64,000 bases of DNA from Cylicocyclus nassatus. Taxonomy: Eukaryota; Nematoda; Chromadorea; Rhabditida; Strongylidae. The notes beneath the pieces are model-generated. The model saw only the letters and a program-made list of their open reading frames with translations. It searched no databases and was not told where the DNA came from. The translations under genes were made by a program, and so were the position numbers. The DNA is taken from contig CATQJL010000001.1 of assembly GCA_958299035.1 (NCBI GenBank), positions 28,623,521 to 28,687,520 of the forward strand. The letters are read 5' to 3'. Positions 1-11,327 of this stretch are shown here, piece after piece (positions within the stretch are counted from its first letter, which is position 1; every line of letters begins with the position of its first letter).

Positions 1-360
1 CGCAGAACGTCTTCCCGTGTGATTACGATTAGGTGTACGGTAGGAAGTCAAAATCATGAATTCGGCTGGAGTTCGGTCTAGAGAACTTATTCGACATGCT
101 GATTACGAATTTCGTACTCTCTCTCTCTCTCTCTCTTTACACATTGGGACTTTTTCATAGAGTTATGATGGTTATACGGTATGGGATCGAAAACATAGAT
201 TTGCTTTGAACTTCGTCTATGGTGGTCATTTAGAGTGCGCTGAACATAGATATCACGCTGATTTCGCAGAATAGCGCATCATTTTCTTGGGTTACGGTGG
301 GTGTACAGTAGGTGGAAGTTCCAGATTTGCTCAAAACCTTACCTCACAAGCATACTGCTT
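1..360 (+). mobile_element. Helitron-like repeat, left part of copy 1 (enters from outside the window)
   Basis: This stretch matches 9585-9925 in the same order, including the shared segment starting CGCAGAACGTCTTCCCGTGT. It carries the phrases typical of this repeat family, such as 'catgctgattacga'. The copy is cut by a LINE at about 361 and resumes near 1737. It holds a CT microsatellite at about 118-136. There is no coding potential. Confidence 0.7.
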
Positions 361-1736
361 GTATATTTATTTATTTATTTATTTATTTATTTCATACACG
401 TAAACGTGTGCCAAAGCCTGGGTGAGTGACGAAAACATTGCTAGAGTAAAAAACTAGCCTGTCACCTTTCACCAGAACAAACAAACAGCGAATAAAGGCC
501 TGGGTGTTGAGGAAGAAATATTTCTATTTGGTCAAGGGAGGTCAGGTGATTGGCATTGGGGAATGCCACTGCCACTTTTCCGGGCTGTCCAAAACGCCTG
601 CGATTGGTTCCTGCCAGATATCCACCAACCTGACACCACCGACGCTTGGATACACCTGCCTTATTCTAAGAAAGCCATGCACGAAAGCAGCTGTCTACGG
701 TCCCAAGGCACAATGCTGTTGCCCAGTCCGAAAGTGGGTGACAGGCCAGCACAGCATGGTTAGTAAACACGATAATCGAGAAACACGAACACAACAAATC
801 GAAAAAAAACACGAAATCGTAAAACGACATAGTAGAAGAGCTTCACGAAAGCGGCTGTCGTAATAGCGATGTGGGAAAAGCAAAGTCCACAACACATGAG
901 TCGACAAGCGAGAGCCAGCAAGAAATAGACCAGAAACAGGCAAACCTGTAATGAAACCAGACCAGGGACAATCACAGAGAATTATTCAATAATTGGCAAA
1001 TGTCAACTTTCCTCAGTTTCCTTTTGAAAGCTTCACAGTTGTCAGCACTCAAAACTTCGCGAGGTATGCACCGTAACCATCTAGCTCCCCGACAAAAAAT
1101 GTGATTAAATAACAGGTTGGCATGTTTCCTCTCAACTTTTGGGTAATGCAAGTTAAAACCACCGTGTCTATCGTAAGCAGGCATAAAGATCCAGTAATCG
1201 CTGGGATTCAACTTGACTTCACGTTTCAGTACTCTGAAGCAAAACAAGAAGTCAGATTTAGCTCTTCTGCAAACAAGAGATTCAAGTTCCAGCTTCTTCA
1301 AGCGGTCATGATAACTCAGAGCGGAACAATCGGGGATACAACTCCTCATCACAATTCTAGTAAAAACTCTCTGAACTCTTTCAAGCTTCTTAATATGTTT
1401 AGCTTTACTCGGACTCCAGAGTTGTGAGCAGTATTCAAGTTTAGGTAGAACAAGAGATTTATAAAGTCGTAACATAATCGTTGGATTATCCGTGTGGACA
1501 TTTCGAAGTATCCGGAAGGCCGAGCCAAATGCCTTGGTAACAGTCTCATTAATATGCTCGGTAAAATCCAGAGACTCATTGAAACGAACACCCAAATCAT
1601 AGATGAAACTACTCTGTCTCAAGTCCACACCATTCAACTTGTACGTCTGCTTATGGCCACCGCCTAGGTGCATAGAAGAGGATTTTTCAAGGTTGATCGG
1701 TAAGCACCAAGCAGAGGCCATACAGGTAGCAGCAGG
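361..1736 (-). mobile_element. 5'-truncated non-LTR retrotransposon (LINE)
   Basis: Read on the minus strand this is the 3' part of a LINE. It has the C-terminal part of a reverse transcriptase ORF, about 610 nt of 3' UTR and an (AAAT)n tail seen as (ATTT)n at 366-392. The 5' truncation point is near 1736. A short 'gtata' repeat is present at both junctions (about 361-365 and 1738-1742) and could be a target-site duplication. The copy at 9585-10255 is a related site without the full LINE, which helps define the ends. Confidence 0.75.
972..1736 (-). pseudogene. Reverse transcriptase C-terminal fragment of a LINE
   Basis: The frame is open from the stop at 972 up to 1922, but only about the last 250 residues look like LINE protein. 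These include 'WCLPINLEKSSSMHLGGG' (the region just after the palm), 'YKLNGV....YDLGVRF', 'LPKLEYCSQLWSPSKAKHI' and the thumb-like 'LERVQRVFTR'. This is the usual end of a CR1/Jockey-type polymerase. The catalytic ADD box lies upstream in intact elements and is absent here. The first roughly 60 residues of the open frame come from flanking Helitron-like DNA, so the 316-residue ORF is an accidental fusion. The element cannot move by itself. Confidence 0.75.
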
Positions 1737-2164
1737 TATATATGATGCTTGCTCGCTGTCATAACGCATTAATGAAGTTATGACGAGTTGGAGGGTCTGA
1801 ATGGACATTTTAGCGCTTTCGGGCCAACTTAGGTCCCAGATATTCACGAAATGGGGAAGCGATCGTTTTTGCATGGCGGTCCTCAGCTCCATCCTGATAA
1901 CCTGTCCCAACGCGTAACGCATGCGGCTCCCTCCCCCTGTTTTTGCCTAGGCAAAAGCCGCCGAAGGGTGTATCGCGCGCGGCAGTGGTCCTATAAGGAA
2001 AGCATTACGGTTAAACTTTTATATCACACGAAATAGGTTTATCGTGGGGATTGCGTTTATCGATTAAGTACGATGTTCTTGAAACGGCACTTAGGTAATT
2101 CCCTGCCAAGGTTTCAGGCAGGTTCATGATTTTTCCGCTGCCACGCAAAATGACTACGATATTT
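1737..2164 (+). mobile_element. Helitron-like repeat, right part of copy 1
   Basis: This segment matches 9927-10254: 'tgatgcttgctcgctgtc', then 'ctcagctccatcctgataac' and onward to 'aaaatgactacgatattt'. Copy 2 lacks about 105 nt present here (roughly 1773-1878). No ORF in it resembles a known protein. Confidence 0.65.
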
Positions 2165-2204
2165 GTATATTTTATATTTTATATTTTATATATATATATA
2201 TACT
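2165..2204. repeat. AT-rich microsatellite
   Basis: Runs of TATATTTTA followed by (TA)n sit directly at the end of the Helitron-like copy. Confidence 0.8.
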
Positions 2205-3654
2205 ACGAAAGCGCTCTTTACCTTATTTATCAAAAAGGCTAAGTGTATCCCAGGACTGTCATTTGAAATGAACGCGGGCTTGAAAACTCCTCAAACCAGC
2301 TGTTTGTTGACGCAGTTTGACTTCTGATGCCTTTGGAAACGAAAAATGCAAGGATCATCTTTTCTTGAGTAGCATGACAGGTCCTAGGTGCTGCCAAAGA
2401 TTCTGGGATGTAACTCTACAAAAAATTTGGGAGTCAAGGAATGCGATAATGTTTAAAAAGGCCAGGTGTCCTTGTAATTATGTCCAGCTTGCAGGCTTTT
2501 TCGAATTTTTCCATTTTTCTCCGTTTCAAATCAACGGGATTGGAAGCCGTTCTGAGGAGTTATGGTAGGCTTACATGCGCACCATAAGCAAAGTCTCAGA
2601 CAGATTCACTGACAAGGACGAAAATTGCGACGATTTCTAGAGTGTCTCTATAATTATGTCCAGCACTGCATGGCTCTATGTATTGTGGGCATAGACCTTG
2701 AACCAGACTCACCACTCTTATCTTCTGCAGACAGAGAAGAGAGCAAGACTGTTTAAAGGTATTTTCCTACCAGAGGTGTACCGGATTTTTACGGATTTTA
2801 TTAGGGGACGCCCTTAATATGCTAGTGTCCAAGTCTCATTTGATAAGTCCTCTCCTAAGCCGAGAAAAGCCTCATGGCACGGAGCGCATTTCAGCGAGCG
2901 TCGGACGAAGTCGGTTCCCTTGTCGCGTTTTGAGATGTCATCCCAAAGACTGAGTTTATGCTGATCCGGATGAAGCTTTTACATGTTTTGTCTTTCTCAG
3001 AAAAGTATGTCTTACTGAGCACCCCCTCTCCTTCATAAATATTCTATAAAACACTCTTTTTATGTTTCAGAATGTCGCTAAGTTCTCGATATCACCAACT
3101 GTCCTAAGAGAATACTGACAGTATCATTACGATTGCGTAGATCGCGAATTTGTTTGAGATTTGAAGCTGATTTTCAGCCCCACTTCCTTACATAGCTCGC
3201 ACTGCTTGCTCGTCCGTTTTCGTTTACAGTTTCGCTAACGAAAAAACTTCGAACATAAAGAAGTATACACGAATGTAAGAGGTGTGAGTTTGTAACAGTT
3301 TCAGCCTGATGTAAACAACGAAATCCCGCTCATTTCTTGTCCTATCGAGAGTTTCGACCTTTTTTACCGTGAAAGCGGGCAAGATACAAGAATGGGGCTA
3401 AAACGAGCAAAATGTTTCATGCAAATTGTTGAAGAAAAAAGAAAATTGCGATTGCGCTGCTCGAAGCCGCATGCGGGCGATTGCAGCGCATGCAGCACAG
3501 TTTCGGCACAGTTCTAGCATAGCTTGGGAAGTGTACTGAAACGGTTTCGAAACTTTTGGATTAGCATAAACTTAGTTAAACAACGCCATCTTTTTTGACG
3601 TGTTTAGCCTTGCGCCAAAGCCAAGGTTGAGCGGAACGCTTGTCCGTGCTGCTT
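2205..3654. other. No gene seen
   Basis: Only short ORFs without family resemblance occur here, and there is no convincing splice structure. The stretch separates the first Helitron-like copy from the inverted gene unit. Confidence 0.5.
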
Positions 3655-3759
3655 TTAGGGGTCGGGAAAGGCTTGTAATTTGCAAAAATTCAGTGACGCA
3701 AGTTTTGTTGAGATGCTGAATCTAAGGTCCGCATTTGCAAATCTGTACAAACCAAGCTG

Positions 3760-4010
3760 GACCTCTGCTTCTCTATCTATCCGTTGCCCGAAGAAAAAAC
3801 TACTTCTGAACCGATAGGGGTCGGACTTTACGCTTTGGAGAGGGGCGGATGTCATAGGCACTTTCAATATCTATAACGAATTCTAATAATATACCTTCGT
3901 TGATAAGTCTTGCACTTTGACCCACGAGGGTGGTTATTGGCACAGGTGGAGGGGGGAGGGAGGAGGGAATGAGCATGCTGATTGCGAATATAATAACTTT
4001 TTCTAGAAAT
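3760..4010 (+). mobile_element. Helitron-like fragment at the edge of unit 0
   Basis: It carries 'ttctgaaccgata', a degraded 'gtcataggcac' and 'gagcatgctgattgcgaat', in the order seen in the Helitron-like copies at 8742 and 55411. The same fragment lies inverted at 45010-45250. Confidence 0.55.
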
Positions 4011-4955
4011 ACCCACTAATTTATGATAATTTCAAGGCTTGGACTACGAGGTTGGGAGTTGCCAAAGGCGGAGAGATCCTTCAATAGTGATTTCGAAAAT
4101 ATAGTGGGGGTAGGAAATTGGAGCGTGGAGGCGGAACAAGAACAAGAAAAGGTTGTATAGAAGTGAGCAATGGTGATTTTTATAATTGTGTTAGGGGTGG
4201 GGAAGAGAGCGGAGTCAGGTAAGGCGGTTAAAACTAGATGCATATCAGTTGCGAAAATTACGTATTTTTGCGGTCATATTTACAATACCGCTCACAGTAC
4301 GTGCAAAACTTCCGTGAATGTCGCGAAATTCCTGGAGTGTTGCGGACTTCTGCTGAATTCCCGTAATTCTGCGACATTCACGGAAATCGCACACGTTCTG
4401 TAAGCGCTATTGAGTACCTGCTCTGTTTACGTACATCTTGCTTGTATAAACTTTCGTATGTGTTCACAACGAGATTTCGGTAAACTTCTGATAGTGGGGA
4501 TAGTGGGTGGTACCGTTTTCTCCACACAACAGCTACGGAATCACAGCTGCGACGTAGTAAAACTATTCAAATGTCCTCTTTCTGCAACTCAGTGGCCGCA
4601 TCGATTTCAGAGTTTTAGTACATTGCTGGAAGCTACTAGCCATTTTCTTACCTTTTATAGCTCCCACACCACCACAGATCTTACCTTTGCTAGCTCTCAA
4701 AACAAATGATGCTATATTGAATCTTACGTTAGTAATTTGCTCATTTCTTCTTCACAGCTTCAGAGGTTTAGATTGACATTTGTATTGTAATAGAGTATGA
4801 GTTTCAGTAAAAGATCTCATATTGCAAAACTTTATATGAATGCCATGCAGCTTTTGCCTGGCTTACGTCCTCACGCGTAAACTGGGTCCACTTTCTTGTC
4901 GACCAGCGACGCTCTTAAAGGCTTTCTCGTAGTTGGAGGTTGGGAAGAAAGGCAG

Positions 4956-5073
4956 TCTCATGACACTAGACCACGTCCAGGCGGTTGCGAAGGTCATAGA
5001 AGTCTGCCGGGAATACCGCAGGCAGACTTCTATGACCCTCGAAACCGCCTGGATGTGGTCTAGTGTTATGAGA
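4956..5073. repeat. Long hairpin (53-nt arms, 12-nt loop)
   Basis: Arm 1 is 4956-5008 and arm 2 is 5021-5073. They are reverse complements with only a few mismatches, for example 'ggtcatagaagtctgcc' against 'ggcagacttctatgacc'. The right arm flows into sequence shared with the other units (about 23930), so the palindrome probably arose by inverted duplication inside unit 0. Confidence 0.85.
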
Positions 5074-6687
5074 TGATGTAGATTATCGAATTATCGAGTT
5101 TGAAATGCTCCGACTGATCTACAACTGATGGGCGACGACACCGCCAAACAGATTAGCAAGTGCACATCTCAGGCATAGGCATAGAGTAAAACTTTCGCGC
5201 AACAAGTTTAAGTTTACTACTTCAATATTTACGTTTACAAGTTTTTAATATTTTGGGGAAGTGCTGAGCGATAATGAGTTGCTTCCTGGCAGAAGAAAGC
5301 AATTCACTGAGTAACTGCTATCCTGCATTTACCCTTCAGCGGAAGTTGTTAACAATTTTCATTCCCTCTCCTCACTCTTTTGTAATCACAATCTGTTAAT
5401 CGCTTACATTATCGCTGGTATTTGCAAGCATAACCGATTGTTGATGATAGTGGATCAATGTGGATCATAAAGAGCCTACGATGCGTTTACGGTTTCTCAG
5501 ACAACTCGTGAGACACCTCTATTAATTTAAAAGTTGGAAGACACAAAAAAGTGAAAAATCCTCGCGGCAAACATTCCAGAATGCTCACGAGGATGTCCAC
5601 CAGTGCAACTGCAGCAAATATGCTGGCCATCCTTACTTTACATCAAGTATACTGTGTTTCTGAAGGCTTCGGCACAGGGCGAGCACACGACGCCGCGCAC
5701 CTTATGTTGTGTAACGAAGCGGATTTTCTCGCATGCGACGTACGCACTATCGTAGCGTGTCTGCGCGTGCTAAGTACTGGACACACGCACAAGTTAAGCA
5801 CACTTAGAATAAATCGGTTTTCGCTGGCATAAAAAGCAAAAATAGACCGAATGTTTCAGCAGGTTTGAGAGCTTTTTACAAACCGCCGAGCAATTTTTGA
5901 GCTGAAAATTGCACCAGATCTGAATCGTGGTTGTAGTAGATTTTGGACATTTCAAGTAATGCTTTTTCTGTCACATTTGCAAACCGCCAGTGAACGTTCA
6001 GATGGTAAGACAGTTTCACAGTAACATGTCAGCCGATTACTTCTCGACAATTCATAATTTAACCAATTTTTGCCATCATGGTTTTTGAGCAAATTTGCTT
6101 CGCAAAGTCTTTTCTCTCGAGTTTGATGAACGTTTTACCGCATATGTTAAGGCATAGGGATGCTTTTGTAGTCCAGATACCGAACGATAGCAAGTTTTTT
6201 TCAGAAATCCTTAACAGAAAGCGGCTGCAAGCGTTGACATCCTCTATTTTGCCGTTTTCGTCATTTTTTAGGGCCTCCTTCTAATCGTGAAAATGCGAAG
6301 TTTTTTTTACATAGTTTTGAGCAGTGTGATTTGCACAAGATATCAAAATTTGAAATTTTATGTGTGAAGCAACGTAAGATACATTAAAGATTGGCTGCAA
6401 ACTTTTGGATAGCATTCTATATGAAACAGCACACAATTTCATGCCGCGATCATTTAGGTGAAAAGACGCTTCTCTTTGCGATTCAACTGCACGTGGTGTT
6501 CCTACAAATTCAAAGTTCTCTGCACCTAAAGCTCGTAGAAGAAGAAGCCTTAACTGCTGAATAATTCTGGAAATAACCAACGTTGCAAAACGAAAAGAAT
6601 TCTATTAGAAAGTTACATTACATTATGAAAGGTTAAGTCTTGAGTTAAGCAAAACGAAACAATTGCCTGCTGAAGTTGGATTCTATA

Positions 6688-6693
6688 TTTCAG
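6688..6693 (+). promoter_or_regulatory. Conserved TTTCAG acceptor before the start codon
   Basis: TTTCAG ends 6 nt before the ATG at 6700. The same arrangement (TTTCAG, then AGAGGACA or a near variant, then the ATG) is present at all other family members. It matches the nematode 3' splice-site consensus. It may be a spliced-leader acceptor or the end of a 5' UTR intron; the sequence alone does not decide. Confidence 0.6.
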
Positions 6694-6699
6694 AAGAAA

Positions 6700-7099
6700 A
6701 TGTCTTATAAGTTGTATATTATTGTAATCCTGCTGCATGTCAATATTGTTATGGGATGTGGTTGGCTTGGTTGTTGTACGCGACAAACGAGTGATGAAGG
6801 TTCTGGACAGACGAGTGATGACGGTTCTAAACAGACAAAGGATGATCCTTTCAAATGGCAAAAGAGGGGCGAAAACGGTGGTTATAAAGGCAAAAAAGGA
6901 CAAAAGGTAAGTGATAACTAAGTGTTAATCTATGTAATCCCAGTCTATGCTTTTTTAGTGCGAAAAGTTGTGCAAAATATTGACTCCCGATAAAGATTTC
7001 GCACATTTTTGCGAGTGCTTTCAAGAGTGCATTCATCACAAAACGAAGTTCGTTGAGACCATACTCGCTGGATTGCTAAATGCTGGAAAAGCTGAATAA
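6700..7099 (+). CDS. Small secreted cysteine-rich protein, two exons (unit 0 gene)
   Basis: Exon 1 is 6700-6906 and exon 2 is 6959-7099, giving 115 aa. The 52-nt intron (6907-6958) starts GTAAGTG, ends TTTTTTAG and lies in phase 0. Residues 1-19 (MSYKLYIIVILLHVNIVMG) form a signal peptide. A Cys cluster follows (C20, C25, C26), then a hydrophilic Ser/Asp/Lys/Gly linker with two QTSD repeats. Exon 2 holds the core C70-X3-C74-X12-C87-X-C89-X3-C93 and an amphipathic tail ending KAE. The mature chain has eight cysteines. The in-frame TTG at 6676 lies before the TTTCAG acceptor, so the ATG at 6700 is preferred. AATAAA at 7095-7100 overlaps the stop codon. Four other intact copies keep the same structure. 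I do not recognise the family; a secreted, disulfide-bonded role is inferred. Confidence 0.82.
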
Positions 7100-7386
7100 A
7101 GATTTCCGTTCTCTTTTTCTTTTATTCTGCCTACGTGAAGACATGTACAAGTCTTTCCATCGTTTGCAACTTTGGAAAAAGAATACTTTCCAAAGAAGCG
7201 TAAGCTATCTTGTTTTCTTCTGCTAAACCCGAAAATTCGAAAAATTTGAAAAGCTAGAGTAGAAAGCTGACTGTTGACTGAGGTTTGTCGCAAATTCTTA
7301 TATTCAAGAAATTGCATCACAAGTGTATACAGATTAACATCTGAACAAACAGCACTGAATCTTCTTGCTATAGAAAAGCAGCAGTT

Positions 7387-7557
7387 ATGGATTTTTCTAT
7401 CCAAAAAACTCGTAAATATCTAGCAATCACTACCCACACTCTCCACCAGGCACTTTTCAAAAGACTCCGGGCAAACTATATATTCACTAAAAGCGGAAGA
7501 CAAGTTGGTTTTAAAAACGTTTCTCTTGCTGACGTTGCTGTTCATTTACAGAAATAA
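7387..7557 (+). CDS. Possible 56-aa ORF downstream of the unit 0 gene
   Basis: An ATG at 7387 opens a frame to TAA at 7555-7557 with a protein-like composition, ending in VSLADVAVHLQK. It begins just where homology with the other units stops, so there is no comparative support. It could be chance or an exon of an unrelated gene. Confidence 0.15.
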   Translation: MDFSIQKTRKYLAITTHTLHQALFKRLRANYIFTKSGRQVGFKNVSLADVAVHLQK

Positions 7558-8741
7558 CGAATTTCTTCTTTTAAAAAAATTCGTAAATGTTTAAAAATTG
7601 TCTAACTCTTTCCGAAACAAATGTTCTCGCATGCACACCTTCTATGGTAATTCGAAAAACAGGCAGAATGATGTAAAAAGGAAAAGGAAATGTTAAAAAA
7701 ATACAAAGTGCTGGTCAGAAATATAATTGTGTACTAATCCAGCAGCACATCGGTTCACATTTCAGAAAAAAGATAACCAGTGATGGTAAGGAATAAATTA
7801 TGAACTTTGACTAGGAAAAATGATGAGAAAACACCATGGCTTCCCCCCCCTCGAAATTTTGTAATTTCTCTACCAAGGTGAAACACTTTTCACCCTCGAG
7901 GGGCTGCGACCACTGTGACCCCCTTCATCCTGAGGAGTCATTCTCACCTTATCGCACCTGTCATGTGTCCCCTCATAGCCCTCAAAGTGAGAGTTACCAG
8001 AGTACGTGGCTCTATGTATCGAGGGTATGGGTGGCGCCGTTTCGTATGCGAAACGATTTGGACAGCGTTGCGCTACTAGGAATAAACTACCAATGTATGC
8101 CATATTATCGCTTTCCAGATCTGGCCTGTTTAAAGGCAGTGGCTTGGCAAATCTCAGCCTAGTCAAATTTGCGCTTACCTGGGGTTTTTCAATACGCTGA
8201 TCCCGAAAATCCACTTTTGAAAGCTTGAAAACGGCGAAAATGAGCGTTTTTCAATGCCCTTCCCTTTGATATTGGACGAGTGCAGCAAGGCCGATGACGC
8301 TAAATCGTGGCAGGACCCAATGGTCTTAGCGCTGCGGCGGGCAGCCTCCAATGGTGAGAAGAAAATTGTCAACTCGTCCAGATGCGCGCAAGAATGGCCT
8401 GCGCGTGTAAGTTCGAGAGCGATTTTCTCGGCAGGAAAGCATGCTATGCAACCGGGATTGCACTGTTTTCATAGTTGGGCGATAAGGAACCTAACCGCGT
8501 TAAAATCCCGAGTTATTGGATTTTGCAGATCTACTGCCTTTAAGCACTCGTTGAGGGGACCAGAAAAGTTGCGTTACCTCAACTATAACTCTGAGTTTCG
8601 ACAGGTTTATTACCGACCGAGGTTAAGGCCTAAATCTCTATTCCGTTTGCATCAAGTAGTATGCTCCAGTTTAATGTTGTAGAATAAAAAAATTGCTAGT
8701 TTCAGAATTGGCCAAATCATCATCATCGTATCATATCATCT
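7558..8741. other. No gene supported
   Basis: ORFs at 7836-8162, 7870-8214 and 8254-8682 overlap on both strands and show no recognisable motif. The stretch contains C-rich and CTCGAGGGG-type phrases typical of old repeats. I see no splice structure or family match. Confidence 0.4.
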
Positions 8742-10255
8742 TCTTATATATAAAGCTGAATGTCTGTTTGTATATCTGTCTGTATGTCTGTCTGCATGTA
8801 CGTATGTTCCGAATAGAAAATTCTATTTCCGAACCGATCCGTACCAAACTTGGCACACATACACTTCGGGCTCCGACGAGTGTCATAGGCTACTTTTCGT
8901 CATCGATCGATATCAATTTTATAGATTTTTATCGATTTTTTTGCCGAGTTCACCTATGGGGCTGGGAGTTGGCACAGGGGGTAATCGAGCATGGGGATTC
9001 CGAATACAATATTAGTTTTCAGGATCACCGATTACTTTTATATTTTATCAATTTTTTGCAAAGTTTGAGCTACGGGGCTGGGAGTTTGCACAGTGGGGTA
9101 ATCCAGCATGCTGATTACGATTACATTATTTGTTGAAATCGTCCATTATTTTTGTCGATTTTATCGATTTTTTCGCACGGTTTGAGCTACGGGGCTGGGA
9201 TTTGGCACAGGGGGTAATCGAGCATGCTGGTTACGAGTTCGCGATATTAGTTCGCTGTTCGGCTATCCGGGCCCAAAATTTTTTTATGGTAGAGCTTGCT
9301 CCAACTTCGTGTATAAGGGTTATCTCAAGGGTCGGGCATACTTCAAGCGATTTCAATCGCAACGCGATTTTGCAATATCCAGTTGTCCATAACACATTGT
9401 AAGCACAATATAAATGTACAGAAGATAGGGCTTTTCGTCAGTACACGTAAGATACACACTATGCATGTGCAGTTTGCTAATGTTGGATCCGTAGACTTCT
9501 GGCGAATTGCCAAATCGCGTCGCGACTAAAATCGCGTGAAGTATGCCCGGCCCTTTACACGCTGATTACAGATATCACACTTTCTCCGCAGAACGTCTTC
9601 CCGTGTGGCTACGATAGGTGTACGGTAGAAAGTCAAAATCATGAATTCGGCTGTAAATCGGTCAATATGGCTTATTCGACATGCTGATTACAAAGTTCAT
9701 CTCTCTCTGCATATTGGTACCTCTTCATAGAGTTGTGGTGGTTATATGGCATGGGGTCGAAAACATAGATTTGCTTTAAAGGGTGGTTATTTAGCGCGCT
9801 GAACATAAATATCACTCTGATTTCGCAGGATAGTGCATTTTCTTAGGTTACGGTGGGTGTGGATGGGTCGAAGTTCCAGATTTGCTCAAAACCTTACCTG
9901 TAACGGTTCACAAGTATATCGCTTAGAATATGATGCTTGCTCGCTGTCATAACGCAATAGTGAATCCTCAGCTCCATCCTGATAACCTGTCCCAACGCGT
10001 AACGCATGCGGCTCCCTCCCCCTGTTTTTGCCTAGGCAAAAGCCGCCGAAGGGTGTATCGCGCGCGGCAGTGGTCCTATAAGGAAAGCATTACGGTTAAA
10101 CTTTTATATCACACGAAATAGGTTTATCGTGGGGATTGCGTTTATCGATTAAGTACGATGTTCTTGAAACGGCACTTAGGTAATTCCCTGCCAAGGTTTC
10201 AGGCAGGTTCATGATTTTTACCCGCTGCCACGCAAAATGACTACGATATTTGTCA
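8742..10255 (+). mobile_element. Helitron-like repeat, copy 2
   Basis: It opens TCTTATATATAAAGC and a GTCTGT-rich run, as does the Helitron at 55411. 'Ttccgaaccgatccgtacc', 'gtcataggctacttttcg' and repeated 'gggctgggagttggcacag' blocks follow. From 9585 on it matches copy 1 at 1-360 and 1737-2164. The base before TC is T rather than the expected A, and no CTRR hairpin end was found, so the 3' end is only where copies 1 and 2 stop matching. No Rep/helicase ORF is visible; it is non-autonomous or decayed. Confidence 0.65.
8920..9270 (+). repeat. Three tandem units of about 117 bp within the Helitron-like repeat
   Basis: The phrase 'ggggctgggag/att(t)gcacag.gggtaat' recurs at about 8958, 9074 and 9191, each time followed by 'agcatg' and preceded by a 'tatcgatttttt'-like stretch. 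The spacing is 116 and 117 nt. Confidence 0.75.
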
Positions 10256-11327
10256 TCAGCGGCTCAAATAACCCCCATATACCGAGTTTGAGCAAGATCC
10301 GTCACAAAAGCGTTCACAGATTTCCGTCATTGGTTTTTGATGAAGCTGGAAACCCCACACAATTTTATATTTTCTAGCATTGAAAGCCTGTCTTACGCAC
10401 TAACTTAGTCCTGCTACCGATTTGAGATAGCACCGCTTTTCTGTGGAAACGTTATCCTCAAATATTTTGCTCTTATAGTTTCTGGTTCTTCCTACAGGAG
10501 AAGACAAATGTCCACTTATTTACTGTTTCTTGACTCCTAATTACATTTTCCATTCTTACCCCGCCTTTTATTCACTAATTATTGTCACTCTAGTTAGTCA
10601 TACGTCTTATCATATTTCTGCCTTGTCTAGAAATAAATCATTTTTCCTACAAGAGAGCGGACCAAAGTTTTGCAAAAATGGGAAAGTATGGAGTATGAAG
10701 AGATGTTGCGATCCGGTACTTTATTTTCCTGGGTTCTTATTTTGAAAAGCGAGCTGGCTACTTTTAACTATGTAGTCGCGGAGATTTATAATTAGCAATC
10801 AGCCCCATTATCCCTTTCCTGTCTGCTATTTTATATAGTTGGTCTTGCATTACCCTCAGCTACTTTTAGAAATACGCAGCTGACGCTTCGAAGAAGAAAA
10901 TTTGAACCCCAGAAATACTCCTTACTAGTTTTCTGTAATGACTTAACACGGGGAAGATTAGATAGACCGTGGTTTCTTGCACATTCAATCACTCATTTCA
11001 CCCACTCTGCACCTGATTGACTTTCGTCTCCAACAAGTCATGATTTTTTGCACTTTTTTGTGCTACATTACGACCTAAATACTGAATTTCGAGAATTACA
11101 AAACTTTTGGCTACATTCAAAATTTCTCACTAGAAATTGCAGTCCCTAAGCTGCGTGAAACATATAACGAAGAATCAGATGGATTTGAAGGAAAAGAAGT
11201 AAATGTCCTTTATGCCTAAGCGAGAGTCTTTGCGGAAGCTTAAGCCTCAAAAAGATGGACTGGAAGACTGCTCCTTTCCGAACAAAACGCGCCGCTGTAG
11301 AATCAAAGTTTCATCAAACTTTTTGTA
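10256..11327. other. No gene seen
   Basis: AT-rich sequence with only short, unsupported ORFs. No repeat partner was found elsewhere in the window. Confidence 0.45.

Larger units (their letters stand above)
3655..7386 (-). repeat. Inverted, shortened copy of the gene unit (unit 0)
   Basis: The reverse complement of this region aligns by eye, with gaps, to the unit found three times in 15880-45340 and again at 56400-60000. Examples: 3655-4020 corresponds to 45010-45340, about 5075-5120 to 23880-23930, 5960-6060 to 23190-23280, 6550-7100 to the secreted-protein gene, and 7130-7385 to its 3' flank at about 20590-20840. Its start pairs with the far flank of unit 3 rather than with units 1 or 2, which end in a LINE ruin instead. 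Confidence 0.75.

Noticed and set aside
6676..6921. An 81-codon frame starting at a TTG, read without splicing
   Set aside because: The TTG lies upstream of the TTTCAG acceptor, and the frame runs into the intron. The spliced model from the ATG at 6700 matches all paralogues.
8254..8682. 142-aa ORF
   Set aside because: No motif, no paralogue, overlaps an antisense ORF and lies in repeat-like DNA.
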